From Streptomyces sp. NBRC 110035 (GTDB lineage: Bacteria; Actinomycetota; Actinomycetes; Streptomycetales; Streptomycetaceae): DNA of 64,000 nt. The translations under genes were made by a program, and so were the position numbers. Within the stretch, counting starts at the first letter, position 1, and each line of letters starts with the position of its first letter. The DNA lies in the NCBI RefSeq assembly GCF_000829695.1, contig NZ_BBNN01000037.1, positions 85,147 through 149,146 of the forward strand, in the 5' to 3' direction. Positions 1-11,323 of the stretch are shown piece by piece. The notes under the pieces were generated by a model. That model saw nothing but the letters and a program-made list of their open reading frames with translations, was not told where the DNA came from and made no database searches.

Positions 1-1059
1 GAGGTCGAACACCTCGTCGATCGCCCGCTCGATCAGCTCGGTGTCGACCTTGGCCGTGCCGAAGGTCTCCACGAACAGACCGACCGGCTCGGCCTTGCCG
101 ATGGCATACGCCACCTGGACCTCGCAGCGGGCGGCCAGGCCGGCCGCGACCACGTTCTTGGCGACCCAGCGCATCGCGTACGCCGCCGAGCGGTCCACCT
201 TGGAGGGGTCCTTGCCCGAGAAGGCGCCGCCGCCGTGCCGGGCCATGCCGCCGTACGTGTCGATGATGATCTTGCGACCGGTGAGGCCGGCGTCGCCCAT
301 CGGGCCGCCGATCTCGAAGCGGCCGGTGGGGTTGACCAGCAGACGGTAGTTCTCGGTGTCCAGCTTGATGCCCTCGTCCAGCAGCGCCTTCAGCTCCGGC
401 TCCACGACGAACTCGCGGATGTCGGGGGCGAGCAGTGACTCGAGGTCGATGTCGGAGGCATGCTGCGAGGAGACCACGACGGTGTCGAGACGGACCGCCT
501 TGTCGCCGTCGTACTCGATGGTGACCTGGGTCTTTCCGTCCGGGCGCAGGTAGGGGATGGTGCCGTTCTTGCGCACGTCGGACAGACGCTTGGACAGGCG
601 GTGCGCGAGGAAGACCGGGAGCGGCATCAACGTCGGTGTCTCGTCCGACGCGTAACCGAACATCAGTCCCTGGTCACCGGCGCCCTGGCGGTCCAGTTCG
701 TCCTCGTCGCCCTCGACCCGGTTCTCGTACGCGGCGTCGACGCCCTGGGCGATGTCCGGGGACTGGGCGCCGATGGACACCGACACGCCGCAGGAGGCGC
801 CGTCGAAGCCCTTCTTCGAGGAGTCGTAGCCGATTTCCAGGATCTTGTCCCGCACCAGCTGCGGGATCGGTGCGTAGGCCTTGGTCGTGACCTCGCCGGC
901 CACGTGCACCAGGCCGGTGGTGATCAGCGTCTCGACGGCGACGCGGGAGTTCGGGTCCTCGCGGAGCAACGCGTCGAGGATGGTGTCGCTGATCTGGTCA
1001 GCGATCTTGTCGGGGTGACCTTCGGTCACGGACTCCGAGGTGAAGAGACGACGGGACAC
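1..1059 (-). CDS. metK: S-adenosylmethionine synthetase (3' end beyond window)
   Basis: Makes S-adenosylmethionine from methionine and ATP in the cytoplasm. The N-terminus reads MSRRLFTSESVTEGHPDKIAD, and the GHPDK substrate loop is diagnostic of MetK. 353 codons are visible. The family is about 400 residues, so roughly the last 50 residues lie beyond position 1. The start is the GTG at 1057-1059. The 247 bases between this start and the end of coaBC probably hold the metK promoter. I saw no recognisable SAM riboswitch there. The order coaBC-metK downstream of rpoZ and gmk is common in actinobacteria. Confidence 0.97.
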   Translation of the reverse strand, partial: MSRRLFTSESVTEGHPDKIADQISDTILDALLREDPNSRVAVETLITTGLVHVAGEVTTKAYAPIPQLVRDKILEIGYDSSKKGFDGASCGVSVSIGAQSPDIAQGVDAAYENRVEGDEDELDRQGAGDQGLMFGYASDETPTLMPLPVFLAHRLSKRLSDVRKNGTIPYLRPDGKTQVTIEYDGDKAVRLDTVVVSSQHASDIDLESLLAPDIREFVVEPELKALLDEGIKLDTENYRLLVNPTGRFEIGGPMGDAGLTGRKIIIDTYGGMARHGGGAFSGKDPSKVDRSAAYAMRWVAKNVVAAGLAARCEVQVAYAIGKAEPVGLFVETFGTAKVDTELIERAIDEVFDL

Positions 1060-1306
1060 AACGCTCCCTGGGGTTGCAGCGGCTGCTGGCTGATCATTGG
1101 CGGACGGCAGGGGCTGCACCGCACACCGTCCGTGAAACAGTTTATCGGTCGCGCCTCGCCGCGGGTCTTCCCGTCTCGCCTCTCGGGAACCACGGTGACC
1201 TGCGGCACGGGCATTCTGCCCATGCCGAGGCGTGTTGGCCAGAGGCGCCACACCCCGGAGGCAAGGTTTCAGGACTCCCACGGTGCCGAAACCCGCCCCG
1301 GGTCCC

Positions 1307-2509
1307 TCAGCCGAGGCGCCCGGCCACCAGGTCCCAGACCGTGTCGGCCAGGGCTTCCTTGGGGCCGTGCGCCACCGGCGTCTCACCGCCCTCGGCGTCC
1401 AGCACCACGGCCTCGTTCTCCTCGGAGCCGAAGGTCTTGCGCTCGCCCACCTCGTTGACCACGAGCAGGTCGCAGCCCTTGCGCTTCAGCTTGGCGCGTC
1501 CGTTGGCGAGCACGTCGTCCGTCTCCGCGGCGAAGCCGACGACCACCTGCCCGGGGCGGGCCCGGTCGGCGGAGATCTCGGCCAGGATGTCCGGGTTGCG
1601 CACCAGGGCGACGGGCTCGGGCTCCCGGCCGTCCTGCTTCTTGATCTTTCCGGCCGCGTACGCCGCGGGGCGGAAGTCGGCGACCGCGGCGGCCATGACC
1701 ACCGCGTCGGCGTCGGCGGCGGCCCTGAGGACTTCCTCGCGCAGTTGCACGGCGGTCCCGACGGGGACGACGTCCACCCCCGCCGGGTCGGGCAGTCCGG
1801 TGTTGGCGGCGATCAGGGTGACCCGTGCGCCCCGCGCTGCGGCGGTCCGGGCGAGCGCGTAGCCCTGCTTGCCGGAGGAGCGGTTGCCGAGGAAGCGGAC
1901 GGGGTCGAGGGGCTCCCGGGTGCCGCCGGCGCTGACCACGACATGCCGGCCTGCGAGATCGGGCTCGCCGACGCCCCGGGCCAGCACCCGGCGGCAGACC
2001 TCGAAGATCTCGCCCGGGTCGGGCAGCCGGCCCTTGCCGCTGTCGGCGCCGGTGAGCCGGCCCACCGCCGGTTCGACGACGACGGCGCCGCGCCGGCGCA
2101 AGGTGGCCACGTTCTCCTGTGTGGCCGGGTGCTCCCACATCTCGGTGTGCATGGCGGGGGCGAAGACCACCGGGCAGCGGGCGGTGAGCAGGGTGTTGGT
2201 GAGGAGGTCGTCGGCCAGGCCGTGCGCCGCCTTCGCCAGCATGTCCGCGGTGGCCGGGGCGACCACGACCAGATCGGCGTGCTGCCCGATGCGGACGTGC
2301 GGCACCTCGTGGACGTCGTCCCACACCTCGGTCGGGACAGGGTGGCCGGAGAGCGCGGACCAGGTGGCGGCGCCGACGAAGTGCAGCGCGGAGGCGGTGG
2401 GGACGACGCGGACGTCGTGCCCCGACTCCGTCAGCCTCCTGAGCAGGTCACAGGCCTTGTACGCGGCGATGCCGCCGCTGACGCCCAGAACGACCTTCGG
2501 CTTGCCCAC
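1307..2509 (-). CDS. coaBC: Bifunctional phosphopantothenoylcysteine decarboxylase / phosphopantothenate-cysteine ligase
   Basis: Carries out two consecutive steps of coenzyme A synthesis: ligation of cysteine to phosphopantothenate, then FMN-dependent decarboxylation. The N-terminal half is the flavoprotein decarboxylase (VLGVSGGIAAYKA near residue 6, and a PAMHTEMW motif). The C-terminal half is the ligase (GGTREPLDPVRFLGNRSSG, then AAVADFRP). 400 residues is the normal length. The start is the GTG at 2507-2509, preceded by GGAGAAAGAC; the frame stays open upstream but without family similarity. It follows rpoZ, with a strong hairpin in between. Confidence 0.96.
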   Translation of the reverse strand: MGKPKVVLGVSGGIAAYKACDLLRRLTESGHDVRVVPTASALHFVGAATWSALSGHPVPTEVWDDVHEVPHVRIGQHADLVVVAPATADMLAKAAHGLADDLLTNTLLTARCPVVFAPAMHTEMWEHPATQENVATLRRRGAVVVEPAVGRLTGADSGKGRLPDPGEIFEVCRRVLARGVGEPDLAGRHVVVSAGGTREPLDPVRFLGNRSSGKQGYALARTAAARGARVTLIAANTGLPDPAGVDVVPVGTAVQLREEVLRAAADADAVVMAAAVADFRPAAYAAGKIKKQDGREPEPVALVRNPDILAEISADRARPGQVVVGFAAETDDVLANGRAKLKRKGCDLLVVNEVGERKTFGSEENEAVVLDAEGGETPVAHGPKEALADTVWDLVAGRLG

Positions 2510-2559
2510 GTCTTTCTCCGTCTCTTCCTGGAACAGGACAGCCCTGCGCCCCCACCACA

Positions 2560-2594
2560 CCACAGGCCCGGCAGACATGCTGCCGGGCCTGTGG
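2560..2594 (-). terminator. Intrinsic terminator-like hairpin after rpoZ
   Basis: A perfect 15-bp inverted repeat (2560-2574 with 2580-2594) around a 5-base loop, followed by no clear T tract on the minus strand. It lies about 75 bases past the rpoZ stop and 50 bases before the coaBC start, so it probably separates the two units partly or fully. Confidence 0.75.
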
Positions 2595-2668
2595 AAAAGT
2601 CGGCCGAAAACCGCTGGTACGACTTTCGGACATGCGACTCACTGCACTACGACGTGCCGAACTGCGAC

Positions 2669-2941
2669 TTACTGGGCGGGGCCCTCAATGGCCTCGGAGG
2701 TCAGCAGTCCCGCGTTGATCTCACGCAGGGCGATCGAGAGCGGCTTCTCGTGGACGTGGGTGTCGACGAGGGGGCCGACGTACTCGAGGAGCCCCTCGCC
2801 GAGCTGCGAGTAGTACGCGTTGATCTGGCGAGCCCGCTTGGCCGCGTAGATCACGAGGCTGTACTTCGAGTCCGTGGCCTCGAGGAGCTCGTCGATCGGC
2901 GGGTTGATGATGCCCTCGGGCGTGGAGATGGAAGAGGACAC
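2669..2941 (-). CDS. rpoZ: RNA polymerase omega subunit
   Basis: Small core-assembly subunit of RNA polymerase. The 90-residue protein contains the omega signature: INPPIDELLEATDSKYSLV, then KRARQINAY, which contacts the beta-prime tail. It starts at the GTG at 2939-2941. Length and sequence match streptomycete omega. It lies 73 bases downstream of gmk on the same strand, the usual gmk-rpoZ pairing, so the two are probably cotranscribed. Confidence 0.97.
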   Translation of the reverse strand: MSSSISTPEGIINPPIDELLEATDSKYSLVIYAAKRARQINAYYSQLGEGLLEYVGPLVDTHVHEKPLSIALREINAGLLTSEAIEGPAQ

Positions 2942-3014
2942 GCTCTACCTTCCGATGGATGGGAAAGAATCGGTCTGCATGATCGCTGAATGACCGTTGA
3001 GGAAACGCTGACGA

Positions 3015-3608
3015 TCACACGACGTTCATCAAGGCTAGCAGCTCGCGGGCCACGTCCTCGACGGAGGTGTTGACCAGGGTCGTGTCGAACTCCGGCTCGG
3101 CCGCCAGCTCGGTCTTCGCGGCCTCCAGCCGCCGCTCGACCACCTCGGGCGACTCGGTGCCCCGGCCGGTGAGCCGGCGCACCAGCTCCTCCCAGGAGGG
3201 AGGGGCCAGGAAGACCAGCTGGGCCTCGGTCATGGACTCGCGGACCTGGCGGGCGCCCTGGAGGTCGATCTCCAGGAGGACGGGCAGACCCGACTCCAGG
3301 TGTTCGAGCACCGCCGCGCGCGGTGTGCCGTAGCGGTTGCCGGCGAACTCGGCCCACTCCAGCAGTTCGCCGTTGGCGATCAGTTTGTCCATCTCGTCGT
3401 CGGTGACGAAGAGGTAGTGGACCCCGTCCCGTTCACCGGGGCGCGGCTTGCGGGTCGTCGCCGACACCGAGAGCCAGACCTCGGGGTGCGCCTTGCGCAT
3501 ATGCGCGACGACCGTGCTCTTGCCGACCCCCGAGGGGCCGGAGAGCACGGTCAGCCGCGGACGTACGTCCGGGGGTACGGGGGTCGTCCCCCGGGGTGTT
3601 GCAGCCAT
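3015..3608 (-). CDS. gmk: Guanylate kinase
   Basis: Phosphorylates GMP to GDP with ATP. Walker A motif GPSGVGKST lies at about residues 24-32. The GMP-binding segment RKPRPGERDGVHYLF and the LEIDLQGARQV motif are present. 197 residues is the usual size. It starts at ATG 3608. It follows the sIHF gene by 37 bases and precedes rpoZ, so sihF-gmk-rpoZ probably form one transcript. Confidence 0.97.
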   Translation of the reverse strand: MAATPRGTTPVPPDVRPRLTVLSGPSGVGKSTVVAHMRKAHPEVWLSVSATTRKPRPGERDGVHYLFVTDDEMDKLIANGELLEWAEFAGNRYGTPRAAVLEHLESGLPVLLEIDLQGARQVRESMTEAQLVFLAPPSWEELVRRLTGRGTESPEVVERRLEAAKTELAAEPEFDTTLVNTSVEDVARELLALMNVV

Positions 3609-3645
3609 GCGGCGATTATTCCAGCAATCCCGGTGTGCCCGGGAC

Positions 3646-3969
3646 TCAGGAGCCGGTGCTGCCGAACTCGCGCTCCAGGGAGGCGATCTGGTTCGAACCG
3701 AGACCGCGTACGCGGCGGCTCTCGGAGATGCCCAGTCGCTCCATGATCTGCTTGGCGCGGACCTTGCCCACGCCCGGCAGGGACTCGAGCAGGGCGGAGA
3801 CCTTCATCTTGCCGATGACGTCGTTCTCCTGGCCCTGCTTGATGACCTCGTGCAAGGAGGCGCCGGAGTGCTTGAGTCGATTCTTGACCTCGGCCCGCTC
3901 CCGGCGAGCCGCGGCGGCCTTTTCGAGCGCGGCTGCGCGCTGTTCAGGGGTAAGGGGCGGAAGAGCCAC
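3646..3969 (-). CDS. sihF: Actinobacterial integration host factor (sIHF/mIHF)
   Basis: Small nucleoid-associated DNA-binding protein, known in streptomycetes to affect nucleoid compaction, sporulation and antibiotic production. 107 residues from the GTG at 3967-3969, preceded by GAGGTGACGTAGGC. The basic helical N-terminus (ALPPLTPEQRAAALEKA) is followed by a helix-two turns-helix region with LPGVGKVRAKQIMERLGI, which binds DNA without sequence specificity. The same gene precedes gmk in mycobacteria. The 257 bases upstream, to the end of pyrF, probably carry its promoter. Confidence 0.95.
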   Translation of the reverse strand: MALPPLTPEQRAAALEKAAAARRERAEVKNRLKHSGASLHEVIKQGQENDVIGKMKVSALLESLPGVGKVRAKQIMERLGISESRRVRGLGSNQIASLEREFGSTGS

Positions 3970-4226
3970 GCCTACGTCACCTCGGATGTCGAACTGTCGG
4001 ATACGGACCGGTGAGGAACCTAGTCGCCCCACACCAGGGGAGCCACGAGCAACACGCTTGCCCGTTCACTCTCCGTCGGAGACTAGCGGCCAACTCCTCC
4101 GGAGTCAGCGAGAACAGCGGAAAAGTCCTGGTCAGCCTCCAGGATGGCAGACATTTGCGGGCATAACGACCCTGTTTTCTTTTCGTACGCGGATCCCGGC
4201 GGTCCTCTGCGTCCCTCGTCGGAGGC

Positions 4227-5075
4227 TCAGACCGTCGCCAGGGCCGTCCCGATCTCCTCCGCGAACCGCTCCGTCGCGTCACGCAGCGCGACCACGTCGG
4301 CACCGTGGCGCAACACTCCCCGGCTGACGTTCGGCACGACGTTGCGCGCCACCGGGCCGAAGACCGCCGGGAGATCCGCCGCCGTGGCCCCTTGCGCGCC
4401 GATGCCGGGCGCGAGCAGCGGACCGTTGATGTCCAGGTCGTACGAGGACAGGTCGCCGAGCGTCGCGCCGACGACCGCGCCGAAGGACCCCAGGGGGGTC
4501 TCCCCCGCGTTCTCGGCGGCCAGGTGCCCCAGCATGGTCGCGCCCACGCTGCGCCCGTCGGCCCGTACCGCGTGCTGCACCTCGCCGCCCTCCGGGTTGG
4601 AGGTCAGCGCCAGGACGAACAGTCCCGTGCCGCTCTCCCGGGCCAGCGCCACCGCCGGACCCAGCGAGCCGTAGCCGAGGTACGGGGAGACGGTCAGCGC
4701 GTCCGAGAACAGCGGGGAGTCCGGATGCAGGAAGGACTCGGCGTAGGCGGCCATGGTGGAGCCGATGTCGCCGCGCTTGGCGTCCATGACGACCAGCGCG
4801 CCGGCCGCCCGCGCCTGAGCGACCGTCGTCTCCAGCACCGCGACGCCGCGCGAGCCGAAGCGCTCGAAGAACGCGCTCTGCGGCTTGAGCACGGCGACCC
4901 GGTCCGCGACCGCCTCGACGACCGTGCGGCTGAACCGCTCCAGGCCGGCCACGTCGTCGTTCAGGCCCCACTCGGCGAGCAGAGAGGCGTGCGGGTCGAT
5001 GCCGACGCACAGCGGGCCGCGCGTGTCCATGGCCCGCCGCAGCCGTGTGCCGAAGGGGACCGGTCGTCCGCTCAT
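4227..5075 (-). CDS. pyrF: Orotidine 5'-phosphate decarboxylase
   Basis: Last step of UMP synthesis. The 282-residue protein is of the long actinobacterial type. The catalytic segment VMDAKRGDIGSTM supplies the K-D-K/D array, and PGIGAQG near the C-terminus forms the phosphate loop. The ATG at 5073-5075 overlaps the pyrD stop as ATGA, which sets the start and implies translational coupling. It is the last gene of the pyrimidine cluster. Confidence 0.97.
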   Translation of the reverse strand: MSGRPVPFGTRLRRAMDTRGPLCVGIDPHASLLAEWGLNDDVAGLERFSRTVVEAVADRVAVLKPQSAFFERFGSRGVAVLETTVAQARAAGALVVMDAKRGDIGSTMAAYAESFLHPDSPLFSDALTVSPYLGYGSLGPAVALARESGTGLFVLALTSNPEGGEVQHAVRADGRSVGATMLGHLAAENAGETPLGSFGAVVGATLGDLSSYDLDINGPLLAPGIGAQGATAADLPAVFGPVARNVVPNVSRGVLRHGADVVALRDATERFAEEIGTALATV

Positions 5076-6178
5076 GCCGTTGTCCTCACGTCGGCGCCCA
5101 CCGCGTCGGCGAGCGTGGCGTACGTGCTGGTGCGCAGGCGCGCGGCGAGCCCCTTGTGGAGAGTGCGGGCCCAGAGGGGCCCCTCGTAGACGAGGGCGCT
5201 GTACCCCTGGACCAGCGTGGCGCCGGCCAGGATGCGCTGCCAGGCGTCCTCGGCGTTCTCGACACCGCCGACGCCGACCAGGGTGATCCGGTCCCCCACA
5301 CGCGCGTACAGGCGGCGCAGCACCTCGAGGGAGCGTGCCTTCAGGGGGGCGCCGGACAGGCCGCCGGTCTCCTGTACGGCGGCGGGGCCGGACCGCAGGC
5401 CGAGCCCCGCGCGCGCGATGGTGGTGTTCGTGGCGATGATCCCGTCCAGACCGAGCTCCACGGCCAGGTCGGCGACCGCGTCGACGTCCTCGTCGGCGAG
5501 GTCCGGGGCGATCTTCACCAGCAGCGGCACCCGGCGGGCGGGCACGGCGCGGTCGGCGGCCTCGCGGACGGCGGTGAGCAGCGGGCGCAGATGGTCGGCG
5601 GCCTGGAGGTCCCGCAGGCCGGGGGTGTTCGGCGAGGAGACGTTGACGACCAGGTAGTCGGCGTACGGCGCCAGCCGCTCGGCGGACTTCACGTAGTCGG
5701 CGACGGCCTCGGCCTCGGGCACGGCCTTGGTCTTGCCGATGTTGACGCCGACGACCGTCCTGAAGACGGGCGTACGGGAGGCCAGGCGGGCTGCCACGGC
5801 CAGCGATCCCTCGTTGTTGAAGCCCATGCGGTTGATCAGCGCGCGGTCCGCCACCAGCCGGAACAGCCGCTTCTTCGGGTTGCCGGGCTGCGGCTCGCCG
5901 GTCACCGTGCCGATCTCGACGTGGTCGAAGCCGAGCATCGCCATGCCGTCGACGCCGACGGCGTTCTTGTCGAAGCCGGCGGCGAGACCGAAGGGACTGT
6001 GCAGGCGCAGCCCGAGGGCCTCGGTGCGCAGTTCCCGGTGGCGGGGCGCGAGCGCGGCGGCGACGAAGGTGCGCAGGCCGGGGACGCGCGCGACGAGACG
6101 GATCCAGCGGAAGGCGAGGTGGTGGGCCCGCTCCGGATCCATCCGCTGGAACACCAGGTGGAAGAAGTACTTGTACAT
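5072..6178 (-). CDS. pyrD: Dihydroorotate dehydrogenase (quinone), class 2
   Basis: Oxidises dihydroorotate to orotate with FMN, passing electrons to the quinone pool. The N-terminal membrane-associating helices (MYKYFFHLVFQRMDPERAHH) identify the class 2 enzyme. Family segments visible are FGLAAGFDKNA, NRMGFNNEG, the active-site stretch VNVSSPNTPGLR (Ser base), and the FMN site ITLVGVGGVENAEDA. 368 residues. It starts at ATG 6178, preceded by GAGGACACAGCC. A terminator hairpin separates it from carB, so it may have its own promoter or be reached by readthrough. Confidence 0.97.
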   Translation of the reverse strand: MYKYFFHLVFQRMDPERAHHLAFRWIRLVARVPGLRTFVAAALAPRHRELRTEALGLRLHSPFGLAAGFDKNAVGVDGMAMLGFDHVEIGTVTGEPQPGNPKKRLFRLVADRALINRMGFNNEGSLAVAARLASRTPVFRTVVGVNIGKTKAVPEAEAVADYVKSAERLAPYADYLVVNVSSPNTPGLRDLQAADHLRPLLTAVREAADRAVPARRVPLLVKIAPDLADEDVDAVADLAVELGLDGIIATNTTIARAGLGLRSGPAAVQETGGLSGAPLKARSLEVLRRLYARVGDRITLVGVGGVENAEDAWQRILAGATLVQGYSALVYEGPLWARTLHKGLAARLRTSTYATLADAVGADVRTTA

Positions 6179-6187
6179 GGCTGTGTC

Positions 6188-6240
6188 CTCGTGAAAGGTC
6201 TCGTGAAGAGCCTGACGAACCTGAAGGGCCTCGTGAAGAG
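6188..6240. repeat. Short direct repeats in the carB-pyrD spacer
   Basis: The octamer CTCGTGAA occurs at 6188-6195, 6200-6207 and 6230-6237. The latter two are extended to CTCGTGAAGAG and lie exactly 30 bases apart. On the minus strand these read TTCACGAG upstream of pyrD, and the copy nearest pyrD supplies its ribosome binding site (GAGGA). Confidence 0.7.
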
Positions 6241-6267
6241 GGGGACACCGTTTCCGGTGTCCCCCTC
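6238..6267 (-). terminator. Terminator hairpin between carB and pyrD
   Basis: Perfect 13-bp stem (6238-6250 with 6255-6267) with a 4-base loop, starting 8 bases past the carB stop. It could terminate or attenuate transcription before pyrD-pyrF. Confidence 0.8.
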
Positions 6268-6274
6268 GGGGCCG

Positions 6275-9590
<3,316 letters not shown>

Positions 9591-9598
<8 letters not shown>

Positions 9599-10745
9599 GC
9601 TGGCCCTCCATCAGGGAAACGAAGCGGTCGAACAGGTAGGCGGCGTCGTGCGGCCCCGCTGCCGCTTCCGGGTGGTACTGGACGCTGAAGGCCGGTTTGT
9701 CGAGCAGCCGGAGCCCTTCCACCACGTTGTCGTTGAGGCAGACGTGGGACACCTCGGCGCGGCCGAACGGGGTGTCGGAGACCTTGTCGAGGGGGGCGTC
9801 GACGGCGAAGCCGTGGTTGTGCGCGGTGACCTCGACCTTGCCCGTGGTGCGGTCCTGGACCGGCTGGTTGATGCCGCGGTGGCCGTACTTCAGCTTGTAG
9901 GTGCCGAAGCCGAGGGCGCGGCCGAGGATCTGGTTGCCGAAGCAGATCCCGAACAGCGGGGTGCCGCGCTCCAGGACGGACCGCATCACGGAGACGGGGT
10001 GGTCGGCGGTGGCGGGATCACCGGGTCCGTTGGAGAAGAACACGCCGTCGGGGTCGAGGGCGTGGACGTCGTCGGCGGTCGCGGTGGCGGGCAGGACGTG
10101 CACCTCGATGCCGCGCTCGGCCATCCGGTGCGGGGTCATGCCCTTGATGCCGAGGTCGACGGCGGCGACGGTGAACCGTTTCTCGCCGACGGCGGGGACG
10201 ACGTACGGCTCGGCGGTGGCGACCTCGGCGGCGAGGTCGGCGCCCTTCATCCCGGGCGTTTCCCGGACCTCGGCCAGCAGTGCGGCGTCGTCGCGTACGG
10301 CGTCGCCGCTGAAGATGCCGACGCGCATGGCGCCCCGCTCGCGCAGGTGCCGGGTGAGGGCGCGGGTGTCGATGCCGCTGATGCCGACGACGCCCTGGGC
10401 GGCGAGTTCCTCGTCCAGGGAGCGGCGGGAGCGCCAGTTGGACGGCACGCGCGCGGGGTCGCGCACGACGTAGCCGGCGACCCAGATCCGCCGGGACTCG
10501 GGGTCCTCGTCGTTGACGCCGGTGTTGCCGACGTGCGGGGCGGTCATGACCACGACCTGGCGGTGGTAGGACGGGTCGGTGAGGGTCTCCTGGTAGCCGG
10601 TCATGCCGGTGGAGAACACCGCTTCGCCGAAGGTCTCCCCCACTGCCCCGTAGGCGCGGCCGCGGAAGACCCGGCCGTCCTCCAGGACGAGTACGGCGGG
10701 AAGCACCTTCTCGCGAGAGGCGGTTCCCCGGGTGGAGGTTGTCAT
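9591..10745 (-). CDS. carA: Carbamoyl-phosphate synthase small (glutaminase) subunit
   Basis: Hydrolyses glutamine and passes ammonia to CarB. The class I amidotransferase domain has the nucleophile elbow LFGICFGNQILG (Cys) and the QYHPEAAAGPHD segment (His/Glu). 384 residues. The ATG at 10743-10745 overlaps the stop of the upstream membrane-protein gene as ATGA. An in-frame open stretch further upstream has no family similarity, so the overlap start was chosen. Confidence 0.97.
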
Positions 10746-11323
10746 CGTTCGGCGCCTTCCGTCGTGACGTCTGTGACGTTCGTCTTGCTCATGGAGTTGA
10801 TGGCCTCGACCCACTCGGTGTGCTCGGCCGCCCGGTCGAAGCGGAAGCCGGAGTCGATCAGCCGCTCGCCGTGCGCCCAGGTGACGACCAGCAGTCCGCC
10901 CTCGGTGAGCACCTTGCCGGCGATGCCCTTGTCGAGCCGGGCCCCGCGCAGCGCGTCGGCCGGGACGAAGAAGTCGCCGGCTCCGGGGCGCACGGCGTCC
11001 AGGCCCGCGTCGGTGAGGGTGACCTCCGCGCGGCTACGGGTGCCCAGGCCGTGCGCCACGATGCGGTCGAGCCACTGACCGGCGGTGGTGGAGCCGTGGT
11101 AGCGGCCGCTCGCGCTGAGTTTCGCCCGGCCGGGAGTGTCCGGGGCCGTGGGCAGTTCGGGCAGGTCGCCCTGGAGGGTGCCGCGCCACTTCCAGCCCTC
11201 GCGCATCAGCCAGTAGACGAGCGCGACGAAGAGGGCGAGTCCGACCACCCAGCCGATCCGGGCGGCCCAGTCGGTCACTTCCGCCGATTCCTTCTCGGCG
11301 GCCAGCAGGATTACAGGTGTCAC
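10742..11323 (-). CDS. Membrane protein of the pyrimidine operon, PH-like domain
   Basis: 193 residues with one transmembrane helix at about residues 21-41 (ARIGWVVGLALFVALVYWLM), then a soluble domain of about 140 residues. I infer this domain faces the cytoplasm. A membrane protein lies at the same place, between pyrC and carA, in mycobacteria (Rv1382). The gene overlaps pyrC by GTGA and carA by ATGA, so it is translationally tied to both. Its role is unknown. A scaffold tethering carbamoyl phosphate synthase or dihydroorotase at the membrane is conceivable but is only inference. Start is the GTG at 11321-11323. Confidence 0.85.
   Translation of the reverse strand: MTPVILLAAEKESAEVTDWAARIGWVVGLALFVALVYWLMREGWKWRGTLQGDLPELPTAPDTPGRAKLSASGRYHGSTTAGQWLDRIVAHGLGTRSRAEVTLTDAGLDAVRPGAGDFFVPADALRGARLDKGIAGKVLTEGGLLVVTWAHGERLIDSGFRFDRAAEHTEWVEAINSMSKTNVTDVTTEGAER

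Noticed and set aside
1060..1306. Possible SAM-responsive riboswitch upstream of metK
   Set aside because: No conserved core or pseudoknot of any SAM riboswitch class could be recognised in the leader by eye.
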